A stretch of 55,086 bases of DNA. Origin: Amphirosellinia nigrospora (lineage: Eukaryota > Ascomycota > Sordariomycetes > Xylariales > Xylariaceae). A program made the translations under genes and the position numbers. Shown here piece by piece: positions 9,048 to 22,195 of the stretch; position 1 is the first letter of the stretch; the number at the start of each line of letters is the position of its first letter. The notes under the pieces are model-generated. The model saw only the letters and a list, made by a program, of their open reading frames with translations, searched no databases and had not been told where the DNA came from. The stretch covers positions 1,979 to 57,064 of the forward strand of contig SCHM01000010.1 of NCBI GenBank assembly GCA_004123355.1, written 5' to 3'.

Positions 9048-10200
9048 TTTATTATAAGCTTTAAACTTATTAAATATTAAATATTAAGTTAAATAAATAA
9101 AAAGCTAATAAATAATGCTTTAAATATAAAAACGGGCTATTTTATTAATAAATACTTTTTTACGCTAATATAAAATCATAATAAAATAAAAACTATAAAT
9201 ATAATAATAAATACTAAAAACTTATTAATAAACTTTAAAAAATTAAAAAATAAATAGTTTTTATTTTTAGTTATAAATAAAATATATAAAAATTTAATTT
9301 TTATAAACTTAAAAACTAAATTAAAATAATATATAAATAATATACTTTTTATTATAAACTTTATTTAAAATAAATATTAATTACTAAATATTAATAAATT
9401 AAAATTATAAATATATAGTTATTATAAATAGCTTATTAGCTTAACGTTTATATTTATTATATATTAGTATATATTAAAAAACTATAAAAATAATAATAAA
9501 TAAAAAGTTATTAATAAAATAACTTATATAAAACTAATATAAATAGTTTTTAATAATAAATATTAACGTACGTAATAAACTATTTATAATATAATTTAAT
9601 CTTAAAAAAGCTATAAATAAAAAAATTAAAAATAACGTATATAGCTTATAAATATATAATTAATATAAAAAAAACCGGCTATTTTAAAATATAAAAGTTA
9701 AATTATATACTAAAAATTTAATAGCTATAATAAATACAAAAAGCTAAATAGCTTAATACAATAATTTTTAGAATAAAAATTAAAAAATTAAAACGTTTTA
9801 AATAATAAATATATTAATATTTATAATTATATTAGTAAATATTATAAAAACGCTTGCGCTAAAAAATATAACGAAAATAAAAGTATAATTATTAAAAAGC
9901 TTAAACTTTAAGTAAAACTATTCGATAAAAAAAAAAAACAAGTTGTTTTTATATTATAAAAAAATAAATTATAAAATCTTTATCGTATAAAATAATAAAA
10001 AGCAAAACTTTTAGTTTTATAAAAACTATTATATAATATATCGAAAAATAAGCTATTAATATTATAAAAATATTTATAAAATTATTAAAAACTATATTTA
10101 TATTAATAGTTTATTAGCAAAAACTTTAGTATTATTTATAAAAAAAATTAAAAAAAAATTATATTTTTATACTAATTATTAAGCGTTTAACGTTATACTA
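9048..10200 (+). pseudogene. Gyp1 gag and protease relic (copy X)
   Basis: Resumes the Gyp1 internal sequence after the miniature element and is collinear with the reverse complement of about 35200-36345 in Y. By position it covers the end of Gag and the protease. I looked for a zinc knuckle near 9800-9870 (YNYISKYYKN), but the Cys/His spacing is not right and copy Y does not support it. No intact frame. Confidence 0.55.
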
Positions 10201-10236
10201 TAAGTAAATAAATATTTTTTTTTAATTTTAAAAATG

Positions 10237-10490
10237 TTAGCAAATTTATCGAAAGTACGCTAGTTTATTAAGCTAAATATAAAAGCTATTTTTTATAAGT
10301 TTTATATTAAAAAAAAATAAATAAAAATAGCGTTTTATATTTAGTTCGGATTTTTTAAATAGTTAATTATTTTTTTTAGGCTATTAAAAGCTTTAATTAT
10401 ATTTTAATATTATATAAACTTAGCTTTATATTAATATTTAAATATATTTATAATATATATAAATAACGTTTTAATATAGTTTAATAAATT
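10237..10490 (+). pseudogene. Gyp1 reverse transcriptase relic (copy X)
   Basis: This is the polymerase core of a Ty3/gypsy reverse transcriptase, the enzyme that copies element RNA into DNA. Read in one frame with RIP-type changes it follows the fungal gypsy pattern: LSKARWFTKLD-like block at 10237-10280, KIAFYI-FGFF (for KTAFRTRFGLF) from about 10324, INLALY-YL (for INWALxxYL), and the catalytic YIDD box now YINN at 10456-10467. Stops are explained by CAA/CAG-to-TAA/TAG or TGG-to-TAG changes. RNase H should follow at about 10600-11200 but I cannot pick out its residues. Confidence 0.75.
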
Positions 10491-11699
10491 AAAAAAAACT
10501 ATATAAAAAAAAAAATAAATATTAAACGTTTTAAAAGCTATAAAATTATATTTTAATATCGATAAATACGAATTAAAAATAATAAAAACTAAATATTTCG
10601 GGTTTATTATTAAAACGGGCGTTAAATATATATAGATTTTAAAAAAATAAAAGCTATTTAAAAATAAAAAGCTTTTAAATTGTTTAAAAATATAAAAAGC
10701 TTTTTAAAATTTATAAACTTTTATTAGTATTTATTTTAAATATTTAAATATTATTATATTATTTATTTTAGTTATAAAAAAAAGTTTTTTTTTATTTAAA
10801 AAAAAATAAAAAAAAAAGCTTTTAAAAAACTTAAAAGCTTTTTATATTAAAACTAGTTTTGTTTAATTTAATTTAAATAAATTTATAGTTATAAAAATTA
10901 ATTATTTAAAAAAATTTATAAAAGTTGTTTATTTTAAATAATAAGCAAAAATTTTTTATTTAATAGTTTATTTTTAAAAGCTTTTTATTTATAAAATTAA
11001 TTATAAAATATATAAAAAAACTATTAGCGATAATAAATTGCTTAAAAATATAAAATATTAAACTTTAAAGCTTAAAAAAATTTTTAATTTTATTAAATTA
11101 TAAAAACTTAAAATATTTATAATAATTAAAAAACTTTTTAAATAATAAATTTAATAAGCCGAATTTTTTATAAATTTTAAGTTTATATTATTTTATAAAA
11201 CTAAAATAAATAATAAATAATTAAACGTTTTTTTAAATAAAAATAAAATTTATTTTTTAAAACTAATAAATAATTTTTAGCCGAAAATTCTAACTTTTTA
11301 AAAAAAAATAAATAAAAAAAAAACTAAAAACTAATATTTATATAATAGCTATAAAACTAATAAATAAAAAAATCTTTATAAAATAAAACGTTTTTATAAA
11401 TAAAAACTTATAATAAAAATAAAATATAGCTATAAAATAATATTTAAACTATTAATTAGCTATAAAAGTTATAAAAATAATAAAAAAAGTTTTTTATAAA
11501 CTTTAAAATTAAAAAAAACTTTTTAACGTATTAATATTTAAATATAAAATCGAAACCGATAATTTATTTAAATATTAAAACTAAATATAAATATTAAAAT
11601 AAAAGCTATTTTAAACCGGTTTAATTTAAAACTATTATAATTTTATATTAATTAATTAAAAATATAATAATATTTTAGCTATTTTATTAAAAAGCTATT

Positions 11700-12650
11700 T
11701 TTAGCCGGAAATATATTAAATAATATGCTATTTTATTAATAATATAATATATATAATAAAAAAACGTTTAAAAATATAAAAAATAAAAACTTTTTAAGTT
11801 TTTATTAATATTAAAATAGTTTTAAAATAAACTATTAATAAACTTTATAACGGATTTATTAATAAAAAATAAAAATAATTTATTTTTATAAATTATTATA
11901 AATAAACTAAATAAAATAGTTATAATAAAATAATAAACTTAATAAACGTAAAAATATATTAAATAGTTTATTAATTATTTTTAACGTTTTTATAAATTTT
12001 TTAAAAATATTATAAATAATCGAAAATTAAACTAAATAAAAAACTTTTAATAATAATTATATAAATTAATTAATATTAAATAAAAACTAAATATAGTTTA
12101 TTATTTAAAAACTAATAAAATAAAAAATAAACGAACTAAAAAATACTAGTTTATTTTTACGCTTTTATAACTTATATATAGTTCGACTAAAAAAACTTAT
12201 TTTTAAAAATAATATTTATAATTAATAATAAAAACTTATTAATTATAAAGCTAAGCTTTTTTTTATATAATATAAATATTATATTAAATTTATAAAATAA
12301 ATAAAATATTATTTATATTTATTTATAAACTAAAAGTTTTAATAAAAGCTTTTATTTAAAAATTATAAAATATTTAATAATTTATTTAAATAATAATAAT
12401 AATAACGTAATAAAAAATAAAAAAAGCAGCTAATACTAAACGATTTTTTATTAAACGTTACGAAATAAATAATTAAATATAACTAAATTTAAAAAATATT
12501 ATTATAAACTAGCTTTTTTAAAAGTTAGCTTAATTATATTTAAATATAAAATTATTAAAATTATTAGTTTAAATATAGTAAAGCTTAATATTTTTAAAAA
12601 ATATATTTTTATTTTTATATCGATTTATTATAATAAGCTATTATTAACTT
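11700..12650 (+). pseudogene. Gyp1 integrase relic (copy X)
   Basis: Integrase inserts the element DNA into the genome. At 12087-12137 the frame reads LNIVYYLKTNKIKNKRT, which is the conserved gypsy integrase block around the catalytic Glu side (family pattern AYHPQTDGQTER) after RIP. Its position about 1.6 kb after the YIDD box fits RT-RNaseH-IN order, which defines Ty3/gypsy. Boundaries are approximate. The C-terminal end of pol is probably near 13010, where a Lys-rich run ends. Confidence 0.75.
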
Positions 12651-13186
12651 TTTATTTTTATAATTAAACTTAAATATTTAACTTTTAATAATAATATTTA
12701 AATAAAACGAATATTAAATAAAAAATATTTTAAATAAAAAATAAACCTAAAAAAGCAAAAAAGCTTAATTTATTAATAAGTCCTAGTAAAATAAAAAAGT
12801 TATTAATAGCTTATATAAAAGCTAATTTATAACTTCGAAAAAACAAAATATTAAAACTATTCGAACGCTACTATAAAGCTATAAATAAATATATTAAGCT
12901 AATAATAAAGAAAAAAAAAGCTTACGCTACTAAATAATAAAATAAAAATATTTTTAAAGCATATTTTTAAAAAATATTTAAAAAATAACTAAAAAATAAT
13001 TAAATAATAATTTATTAGCTAGATATTATATAGTAGGTTATATAAAATATATTATTTGTTTTTTTTTTATTTATTTATTTATTTTTTTTTTTTAATTAGT
13101 AGTAAATTAGTTAATTTTATTTAAAAGCAAAAAAAACAAATAGTTTATAAAAAAAAAGCGGCTATATTAATTAAAGTTTAAACTAT

Positions 13187-14592
13187 AAAAGCTTAAACTA
13201 TTCTATTAAAAAGCAAATAAAAAACTATTAAAAGCTTATAAAAAAGCAAAAATAAAACTATTAACCAAGTTTTATATTAATATTTTTATTTTCTATATTA
13301 TTATTATTAATAAAAGCGCTATAACTAGCGCTATAACTATGTAGCTTAAAAGCAGTTTTTGAGTTATTTTTTCGTTAAATAAAAGTTTTAACTAAAAAAA
13401 CAAGCGCAAAAATAAGCGTAAAAACAACTACTTTAAAAATAACCGAACGCTTTTTAAAAATCGTAAATATATATAATATTACTTAATATTATAAAAAGTT
13501 ATTAATAGCTTATAATATTTATTTAATTTTTTGCTATATAGCAAGCTGTTTATTTATAGATATAAAGCTGCTAAACTTATAAAAAGTAATAAGTATAAAA
13601 ACTAGAATTTTTTTTTAGCGTTTAAATAGCTTGTTAATAAAAAAGTAATAGCTTTAAAGCTATAAAAACTTATAAATTTATATAGCGGACGCGCTAGTAG
13701 CTTTTTAAACTATATAAATATTTAAAGAAAAAATTAATAGCTATTAAGCTAATATAATATATAAATATTTGCTTTTATTTTAACTATTAAAAATATATAT
13801 AGCTTTATATAATTTATTAAAAGCTTTAATTATATTAACGGTATAAAATAGTTATAAAACAGTTTATTAGTAGCTAAAAGCAAAAATAAGCATAAAATAT
13901 TTATAAAAGTATATATATGTTTTACTTTTTTTTAGGCTAGTATAAACGTTATAACGTTTATTAATACTTAGTAGTATATTAGCAAAAAAAAAACAGCTTT
14001 AAAAAAACATAGCTTAAAAACAGTTAAAAAGTATTAAATAAACCGCTATATATTTTTAGCGTTAATATAAAAAGCTTAAAAGTTTTTAGCTAAACGAAAA
14101 TATATTTATATATAACTATAAGCAAATATTAAACAGATTAAACGCGGTTAAATAATTATTTTATAGTATAAAAAATCCCGAGCTTTATTAAGCATATTTA
14201 AGCTTATAACAATTAGTTTTTTTTTTAAAATAAAAGCAAAAGCAAAACAAAAGCAAAATAAAAGCGGCTAATAAATAGCTAGTTAGTAGCTATATTAGTT
14301 TAAAAATATATATTTTTTTTAAAATATATTAAAAACGAGCAGCTTTTATTGTTTTAACGTAAATAAAAAATAGTTCGTACTTTAGTTATAAGCTAGGCGC
14401 TTAAAAATAATAAAATTTAAAAATAATAAGTTAAAAAAAAAAAAAAACCTTTTTTTTATATAACTAAACAAAAGTAGTATAAAACAATAATATTAATAAA
14501 CAAGCAATATAAAGCAATAGTATATTATTAAGTAAAGCTTAACGGCAGAAAATTATTTTTTACGCTTTATTAGCTATATTTACGTTTATAAC
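13187..14592 (+). pseudogene. Extra 1.4-kb region between pol and 3' LTR of Gyp1
   Basis: A long stretch follows pol and precedes the polypurine tract in both Gyp1 copies (in Y it is split over 22717-22502, 15293-14779 and 3700-2966). It keeps more C and G than the pol region. One plus-strand frame reads through most of it if TAA/TAG are taken as former Gln codons, ending in a Lys/Gln-rich patch at about 14226-14290 (KIKAKAKQKQNKSG). I compared it with pogo/Fot1-type transposase tails, which also end in basic patches, but the match is weak. It may be an additional ORF of the family or a captured sequence. Function unknown. Confidence 0.5.
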
Positions 14593-14606
14593 GGGTAAAA
14601 AAAAGG
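14593..14606 (+). promoter_or_regulatory. Polypurine tract of Gyp1 copy X
   Basis: GGGTAAAAAAAAGG directly before the 3' LTR. This is the expected primer site for second-strand synthesis, and it fixes the plus orientation of X. The equivalent in Y is the T run at 2966-2978 on the opposite strand. Confidence 0.7.
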
Positions 14607-14778
14607 TAATATTATAGGTTAGCTAAGCTAATAAGCTTATAACTTAGGTTATAGCTCCGGCCTTAAGCCGGAACTACTATATAATAGCCCTTTTATATAC
14701 ACTAGCGCGCATAAATTTCTTTTTTCTTTATTGCAGTTAATAAACAGTATTTTTAGCTTTAAAGCTATACTTATTACA
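14607..14778 (+). repeat. Gyp1 3' LTR of copy X
   Basis: Starts TAATATTATAGG and ends TTATTACA. After it, minus-strand Y sequence resumes at once (AAATATATATAT), matching the reverse complement of about 13910-13950. It keeps the CCGGCCTTAAGCCGGAA version of the LTR hairpin. Confidence 0.85.
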
Positions 14779-15293
14779 AAATATATATATATTTATAAAT
14801 ATTTATATTTATTTTTGTTTTTTTATTACTAATAAACAGCTTTATAGCTATTTTATATTATTAATATAATTAAAACTTTTAATAAATATATATAATATTA
14901 TATATAATTATAATTATAAAAATATAAATAAATATTAATATATTATATTAGCTTAATATTTATTAATTTTTATTTAAATATTATTATAGTTTAAAAAGTT
15001 ATTAGCGTATTTATTATATAAATTATAAGTTTTTATAGCTATAAAGCTAATTTTTTTTGGCTAATAAGCTATTTAAACGTTAAAAAAAAACTTTTAATTT
15101 TATATTTATTATTTCCCGTAAAAATAATAGCTTAATATCCGTAAATAAATAGCTTATTATAAGCTAAAAAATAAATAAGCATTTATAAACTATTAATAAT
15201 ATTTTTGTTCTATTAAATATATATTATAAAATATATTTTTTTTTTTTAAAAAATATTAAATTTTTTTTAAACAAGTTGCTTTTATAGAAATAG
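14779..15293 (-). mobile_element. Gyp1 copy Y, segment between X and copy A
   Basis: Reverse complement of about 13420-13920 of copy X, i.e. part of the extra region 3' of pol. Bounded on the left by the X 3' LTR and on the right by the copia element A; it continues at 22502. Confidence 0.8.
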
Positions 15294-15603
15294 TGTCAAT
15301 ACTAGGGGGCAATACTAGGTTGGTTGGCTTAATTGGTATATTTGTGCTATTATATACTTTTAGTTTTTTAGTTATAAATTAAGTAGGTTATTTTTTTACT
15401 AAATATTAAAGAATTTGTTTAAGTAGCTATAGTAGCTTAATATTTTTTTTATTTTGCGTAAAAAGGGCTTTTTTTACGCGTACTACTAAGTATTTAGCGT
15501 ATATATAAAATTATATGCTATTATGCTATATATAGCTACTTAAGTACTAATAATTATATAATTTATTACTAGGTTAATTAAGTATTAGATTTATATATTA
15601 ATA
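15294..15603 (-). repeat. Cop1 3' LTR of copy A
   Basis: 310 bp, on the plus strand TGTCAATACTAGGGGGCAAT to ATATATTAATA. It keeps the best version of one LTR end (GGGGGCAATACTAGGTTGG), while its middle is more damaged than in the 5' LTR at 22196. The T7 at 15604-15610 is the polypurine tract on the opposite strand. Confidence 0.85.
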
Positions 15604-18600
15604 TTTTTTTAGCTATAAATATTATAATATTATAAGCTTCGAAAAAAAAAATAATAAAAACTTTAAGTTAATTTAATACTATAATTAAACTTTTTTTTTA
15701 TAACTAAAAATATATAATTAATTAATTAAACTAAACGTAATATTTACGTATATATACGGGCTATATATTTTGTTTTAAAACGGATTTATTTTTTTATTTA
15801 GTTTAAAATTGCTATTTATAAACGTTTTTATTATTATTATAATTTTAATATAATTTTATTTATTTTAGAGTTTAAAAAAAAAACTTTTAAAATATTTTAT
15901 TTTTTATAGAATATATAAAACAAAATAGTATTGTTTTTTTTATATTTAAATATTTATTAAATAAATAATTAAATAGCGCTATTTTTTTAAAACTTCGGAC
16001 TTTTTTTAAATTTAAACCTTTAGGATTTTTTTAAATCTAAAAATAAATAAATAACGCTAGTTATTTTTAGCTAAATATTATTCTTTTTAATATTTAATAA
16101 ACTTATTAATTATATAATAAAATAAATCAAATTATATATAAAATTTATAAGTTTTAAAATATTATAAGTATTAAAGTATTAAATTAATTATTTTTTAAAA
16201 AGTTAATATATTAATAATTTTTTTTTAGTAGTAATAAATAAGCTTAAGCTATTAATTATTTATTATATAAAGTTTTAAAAAAGTTTAGCTTTGTTTTTTT
16301 TTTTTGCTAATTTTTTTAATTTATAAATTAAATAAAAATAAAAACTTTTAATATTTAGTTTTTTTTAGTAGTTTGGTTAACTTATTAGCTAAATTATTTT
16401 TTAATTTTATATATATTAGTTTAATATAGTTAGTTTATTTTTTAGTTAATATAATAATATATTATTTTTTACGTATTTTTTTACTTTAATATATTATATA
16501 TTTAAACTAATTTATAGTTTTTATATTATATAAAAAAAATAATAAAATTATTTAATAATATTTTAAGTTTATTTAAAAAGTTTTTATTTACGTTAGATTA
16601 TTTGTTGTTTTATTTATTATAATATATTTATTTTTAGTAAAATTTTTATTATAACTAATTATAGTTTAAAATATTTAATATTAGCGTATTATTTAAAAAT
16701 ATAATATATTTTATTAATAATTTATTATTTTATAAGTTTAAAATTAAAATAATATTAATAATAGCGAATAAACTTATATTATTATAAATTTTATATAAAT
16801 AGTTTTTTTTAGTTTATTATATTTAATATATATATTTAAAATATTTTTTATATATTTAATTAATTATTTTATATTTTTAATATACTTATTAAAAAAATTT
16901 GCTATAAATTTTATTTAAATAAAAATAATAAAGCTTATATTAAGCTATATAATTTAAATAAAAAATTTAACTTATTAAATAAAAAATATAATTAAAATTT
17001 TATTTTTAAAAATAAACTTTTTTTACGTTTTATAGTATAAATTATTTTTTTAATATTTATAATATAAAATATTTATATATTAAATTTTAAAAAATTAAAT
17101 ATTTTAATTATATATTATTTTTAATTAAAGTTTACGTTATTATTAATTTTATTTTTTACGATTTATATGTTTAAAAACTAGTTAATTTAGCTTAAATTAT
17201 TTATTAGAACTATTTTATTAATTTTTATAACAATATTTTTTAAATAATTTAAATTAAGTTTTATAATAAAAAATTATTTATATAAAATATTATAATTTTT
17301 TTATTTTATAATTAATATATATAATATTATTAAAAATTATAAGTTTAAATTTAATTTTATTTATAATTTTTTTAGTTTTAATTATTATTTATGTTTTAAT
17401 TATTTAAAATTATATAAAGCTTTATTAGTTAATAATTTTTTTAATTAGCTAATTATATTTTTTATTTAATTTAAAAGTTTTAAAATATTTTTTTAATATT
17501 TTAAACTATTTTATAAATATTTTTTTATAAAAAGCTTTATTAAAATATACTACTATAAAATCGATTTAAATAATATATTATTTTTAAGCAGTTATTAAAA
17601 CTAAAATTTTTTATAACGTTATTTAAGCTATAAAAATAAAAGTTTTATTATAATTAATATTTTTACGTTAAATAAACTTATAAATATAAATTTTAGCGCG
17701 TTATTTATTTTTATTTATTAATAAATATTTTTTTTTAAATATTTATAAAAATTAATAAAATAGCTATAAATAGCTTTTATATATTTTATAAATTTTAAAA
17801 TATTATATTTAAATAAACTACGTATTTTTTAAATATAGCTTTAAGCTATTTTTTTTATTTTTTTACGAATATTTTTTTTAAAATAAATTTATTAAAAATA
17901 AATATTTTTACTATAAACTTTTTTAATAATTTTTATAAATAATTTATATAAAAATAGCTTTTTAAAAATATAAAAATAATCTAGTTTATTTAATTTAGCT
18001 TTTTATAAACTATAAATATTATATTAATTTTTAAGTTTTAAATTTATTTATTTTAGTTTTATATTTTAAATTATTTATAAAATTATATATATATATTTTT
18101 TTTTAGCTTAATACTATATTTAAAGCATAAATTATATTAAAATAATTTTTGTTTATCTTATATAAAAATATAAATTTTTAATTAGGTTTTTTTAAAGTTT
18201 TTTTTTATTACGCTTAATAATAAAAGTTAGTTTTATTATTATTTTTACGGTTAGCTACGTTTTTTTAATTCGTTTTTACTATTAATATTATTTTTAATAA
18301 TATTATAATTATAGTTTTATATTTAAATAAGATTTTAATTTTTTAATAATATTGCTTAAATTTATACTATATTTTAAAAAATAATAAACGTATAATATTT
18401 TTAAAATTATAAACGTTATTTATATTTTTAATATTTTTATAAAAAATTATATATAATATATATATTTATTACTTTTAATAAACTAAACATATAATTAAAT
18501 ATACTTTTATAATCTAAAAATATAATATTAGTTTTTTTAGCTTTTAGTTTTTTAGCTAATATATATATAAATTTATTAATAAATATTATATAACGTATAT

Positions 18601-18779
18601 TTATTATTTATAAATTATTAAAATTAAATTATTATTTTTTTAATTTAAATAGTTAAAATATTTTTTAATTAAAATTTTTTTTTTATTATAAATTAACTAG
18701 TTTATTAAAAATATATATAATTATTAAAATTTTATATATTTAAAATATAATTAATAATTTAGTTTATAAAAATAAAACT

Positions 18780-18990
18780 TTAGTTTTATTTTAAATAAAA
18801 TCTATTAATTTTTTAATATATACTATTTTAGTATTAATTTATAAATAATAAAATAATAACGGTTATTTTTATTTTATTATAAAATATTTTTAGATTTTTT
18901 ATACCGAACTTTTTGCTATATTATATATAAATATAATATTTTTTTTAGTAGTTTTTATTAAATTAAAATATTTAAAATATTAATTTTTTA
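18780..18990 (-). pseudogene. Cop1 integrase relic (copy A)
   Basis: Aligns in reverse with 54796-54850 of copy D, where the copia integrase block around the second catalytic Asp is readable. Distance from the 5' LTR (about 3.2 kb) is the same in both copies. Badly RIPed here; the assignment depends on copy D. Confidence 0.55.
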
Positions 18991-20276
18991 TTATTATTAT
19001 AAATATATTTAATAATATTTTTTTTATTTTTTTTTATATATTTTAAAAATATAATATTTATTATTATTATTTATTATAAATAAAAAATATTTATATTTTT
19101 TAATTAAACTAGTTTAATTTAATAAAGTTTATTTAGTTATTTTTTTTAAATAATCGGTTTTTTAATAGCTTTTTTTAAAATATATTTTTTAGCTTTAGTT
19201 CGATTATAAATAAAGCAAAAAAAATTTCTTTTTTAAGTTTAATATTAATATTTATAATATATTTAATTATTTATATTAATTTTTAATATTAAAATATATA
19301 GCTAATAGTATAAAAAATTAGCTTATTTTAAATTTTAAAAGTTATTTTTATTTTTTTTTTAATAATAATTTAAAGCAATAATTTTTTTAACGTTTTAATT
19401 TTTATTATATTTAGCGCGAATTTTTACTTTTTTTAAAGTTAATATATTATATAAAGCTTTTTTTTTATATATTTATAAAAAAAACTATATCTATTAAATA
19501 TTAAAATTTAATAGCTATTTTATAGCTATTTTTTATAGTATATTTATTTAATAATTTTTATTTTATATAATTATTTTTTTAAAAATATATTTAATAAAAA
19601 TAATAAAATAAATAAATATATTATATTTATATTATGTTTATTTTTATTAAAAGTTTTAAAGTTTTTTATAATAATATTAATTTTTTTAATTTATATAGTT
19701 TATTTTTTATATAAACTATATATTTTTTCGTTTTTTTAGTTAAATTTATATTAATTTTTTTAAAATTAGCTTTATTATTATATATTTTTATATTTAACTT
19801 TATATTAAATAAAATATAATTTATAAAAATATAATAATTTTTTAAAATATAAATATGCTTTAAAATATTATTATTTTTATATAATAATTTTAATATTTAG
19901 TCCGCTATTATTAATAATTTAATATTTAATATGTTTTTTTAATTTAAGTTATTTAAAATCGCTATTAAAAGCAAAAATATAAAAGTAAATATAATTAAAA
20001 GTATATTGCTATAATTTTTTGTTTAATAATTAGTTCGATAATTAGCTTTAAATTATTAATAATAATTAGCTTTAAATTATTTTAGATTTATTATTACTAT
20101 AATTAGCTTTTATTTAATAAAAAATTTATTATTTTTTAATTAATAAAAGCTTGCTATAATAAATAAGTTTATAGTTGTTTTTTTTTTATAAAAAAGTTTA
20201 CGTAATTTTTTCTATAAATAGGTCCGTTATTGTTTTTTTTTAGTTTAATATAATTATTAAAGCTAAAACTATTTTT

Positions 20277-20370
20277 TAAGTTAAGATTTTTTAAATTAAA
20301 GTTTTTTAAATTAAAGTTTTTTAAATTAAAGTTTTTTAAGTTAAAAGTTTTTAAGTTAAATTTTTTAAAC
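20277..20370 (-). repeat. 15-bp tandem repeat coding a pentapeptide array in Cop1
   Basis: Five to six units of TTTTTTAAATTAAAG. On the coding strand the unit reads as the five residues N-L-K-N-F. The same array is present in copy B (about 48945-49020) and, in reverse, in copy D (about 53385-53470), so it belongs to the family and not to one copy. It lies between the zinc knuckle and integrase, in the Gag-protease region. Confidence 0.75.
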
Positions 20371-20661
20371 TATAATAATTTTTAGCTTAAAGTTATTATA
20401 TATAATATAATTTTATTTATAATTAATAGTATTATAATTATTTAAAATAAAAAAAAAAATAATATATAATAAAAAAAAATTAATATTTTATAATTATAAA
20501 ATTTATTAGATTTTATAAAATATTTATATTTATATAAACAAAATAACTAAAGTTATTTTTAAAGCTTATAAATAGCTTTTAATTTTTAATAAGCTTACTT
20601 AAATATTATAAGTTTTTAATCGTTTAAAGTTTTAATTTTAATTATTATTATTTTTATTAAA

Positions 20662-20703
20662 GCAATTTTTAGCAATATAATTTTATTAGCTATATTTAAA
20701 GCA
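20662..20703 (-). pseudogene. Cop1 gag zinc knuckle (copy A)
   Basis: Fourteen codons on the minus strand read CFKYS**NYIAKNC, which is a C-X2-C-X4-H-X4-C zinc knuckle with Cys-to-Tyr, His-to-Tyr and Gln/Lys-to-stop RIP changes. The first and last Cys are intact and the spacing is exact. Zinc knuckles of Gag bind the element RNA. The same block is at 53043-53084 in copy D. Confidence 0.75.
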
Positions 20704-22195
20704 TTTAAACTTTTTTTTTTTATTATAGTTTTTTTTTTTAAAGTTATTTAAAGTTTAATTTATAATTTTTATTTTTGCTATTATTTATTACTATTTTTAT
20801 TTTTGTTAGTAATATTATTATTAAACTTTTTTTTTTTATAGTTTTTTAATTCGGGCTTTTTTTTTATATAGTTTTTAAAATTATTATTAAATTTATTAAT
20901 AAATTTTAAATATAATATTTTTATATTTTATAATTTTAATAATAATATTATATTAAACTATTGTTTTATTTTTTATTATAGCTATAAATATTATAATTTA
21001 TTAATTTATATTTATTTTTTTTTTAGTTTTTATATTATTTTTATTTTTAAAAATTTAAATATAAAAATATAAAATTTTTTTTATTATATTTATAATTAAT
21101 AATATTATTTTATATGTTTTTTAATATATTTAGCTTATTATATTATAATTTTATTAAAAATTTTTAATATATATAATTTTTTTTAATATTTTTAACTAGG
21201 TTTAAAAAAGCTAGTTTTAATATACTAATAATTATTTATATTAATATTAGTTTTTTATACGAATTAATAAAAGTTTTAAAATTATATTTAATAGTTTTTA
21301 TAATAAAATATAAATTATTAATATATTAACTAATTTTAAGTTTTTTTAAATAGTTTTTTTATTAAGCTTTAGTTTAAATTTATATTATTTTAGTTTAGTT
21401 TTATTTATAAATAAAAGTTTTTTTAAGTTTTTCTATAATAAATAATATTTATATTTAATATAAATATTATTAGATTTTTTTAAATTTAACGATAATAATA
21501 ATAAATCTAACGAATTTAAGTTTAAATTTAGAATAAAGGTAACTTTTTTTTTTTTTTTTTTTTAAACTTTTTTTTAGTAAAATTACATTTCGGTTTTTTT
21601 TTTTTAAAATCGATCGATTTAAACTTTTTAAAAGATTTATTTATTTTTTTTACCGCTTTATCTAAAAAGCTTAATATTTTTTAATTATTTTTTTAATAAT
21701 ATTATTTATTATTAAATATTTTAAATATATTTTTATTAACTAAATTAATTTAATTAATTAAATTAATTAATTAATTAAAACTAATTTTTTATTTAATTTG
21801 TTTAATTTTTTTAAGTTATTAATAATTTTATTAAATTATTTTTTATAAGTTTTATTTTATATTTATAATTAATAAATTTTTTTCGATTTTTTTTTTAAAA
21901 TTTTTAGTAATTTTTATATTTTTTTTTTTTTAATATAGTTTATTTTTATATATTTTAAAATTATATATTATTATTTTTAATTATTATTAAGCGTTAATTT
22001 ATTAATTAGTTATTTTATTAAATAAGTATTAATATTTTATTATTTTAATTTTTAAATTTATAATAATTTTTTTAACTTTTTTTTAGTTAATATTTATTAA
22101 TTTAAATTAATAACTAAAAATAGCTAAAATACGCTAATTAAACGTTTTAAAAGTCGATTAATTATAAAAATACGCTAGCTATTATATAAAAATAA

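Larger units (their letters stand above)
3701..14778 (+). mobile_element. Gyp1 copy X: Ty3/gypsy element inserted in Y
   Basis: X runs 5' LTR (3701-3705 plus 5313-5482), gag (5483-9700 without inserts), protease and reverse transcriptase, integrase (to about 13010), an extra 1.4-kb region (about 13190-14592), a polypurine tract (14593-14606) and 3' LTR (14607-14778). Three later insertions interrupt it: E1 inside its 5' LTR, E2 at 6469-8387 and a miniature LTR element at 8481-9047. Without these it is about 6.97 kb, the same as Y. It is dead: every frame carries RIP-type stops. Order RT then integrase makes it Ty3/gypsy, not copia. Confidence 0.85.

Noticed and set aside
9800-9870. Gag zinc knuckle in Gyp1
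   Set aside because: A YNYISKYYKN stretch looks suggestive, but the Cys/His spacing is off by one and copy Y (about 35530-35600) reads Arg where the last Cys should be.
13187-14592. Independent pogo/Fot1 transposon inserted in X
   Set aside because: The same region lies at the same place in Y and directly beside the polypurine tract in both copies. The similarity to pogo C-termini is limited to a basic patch.
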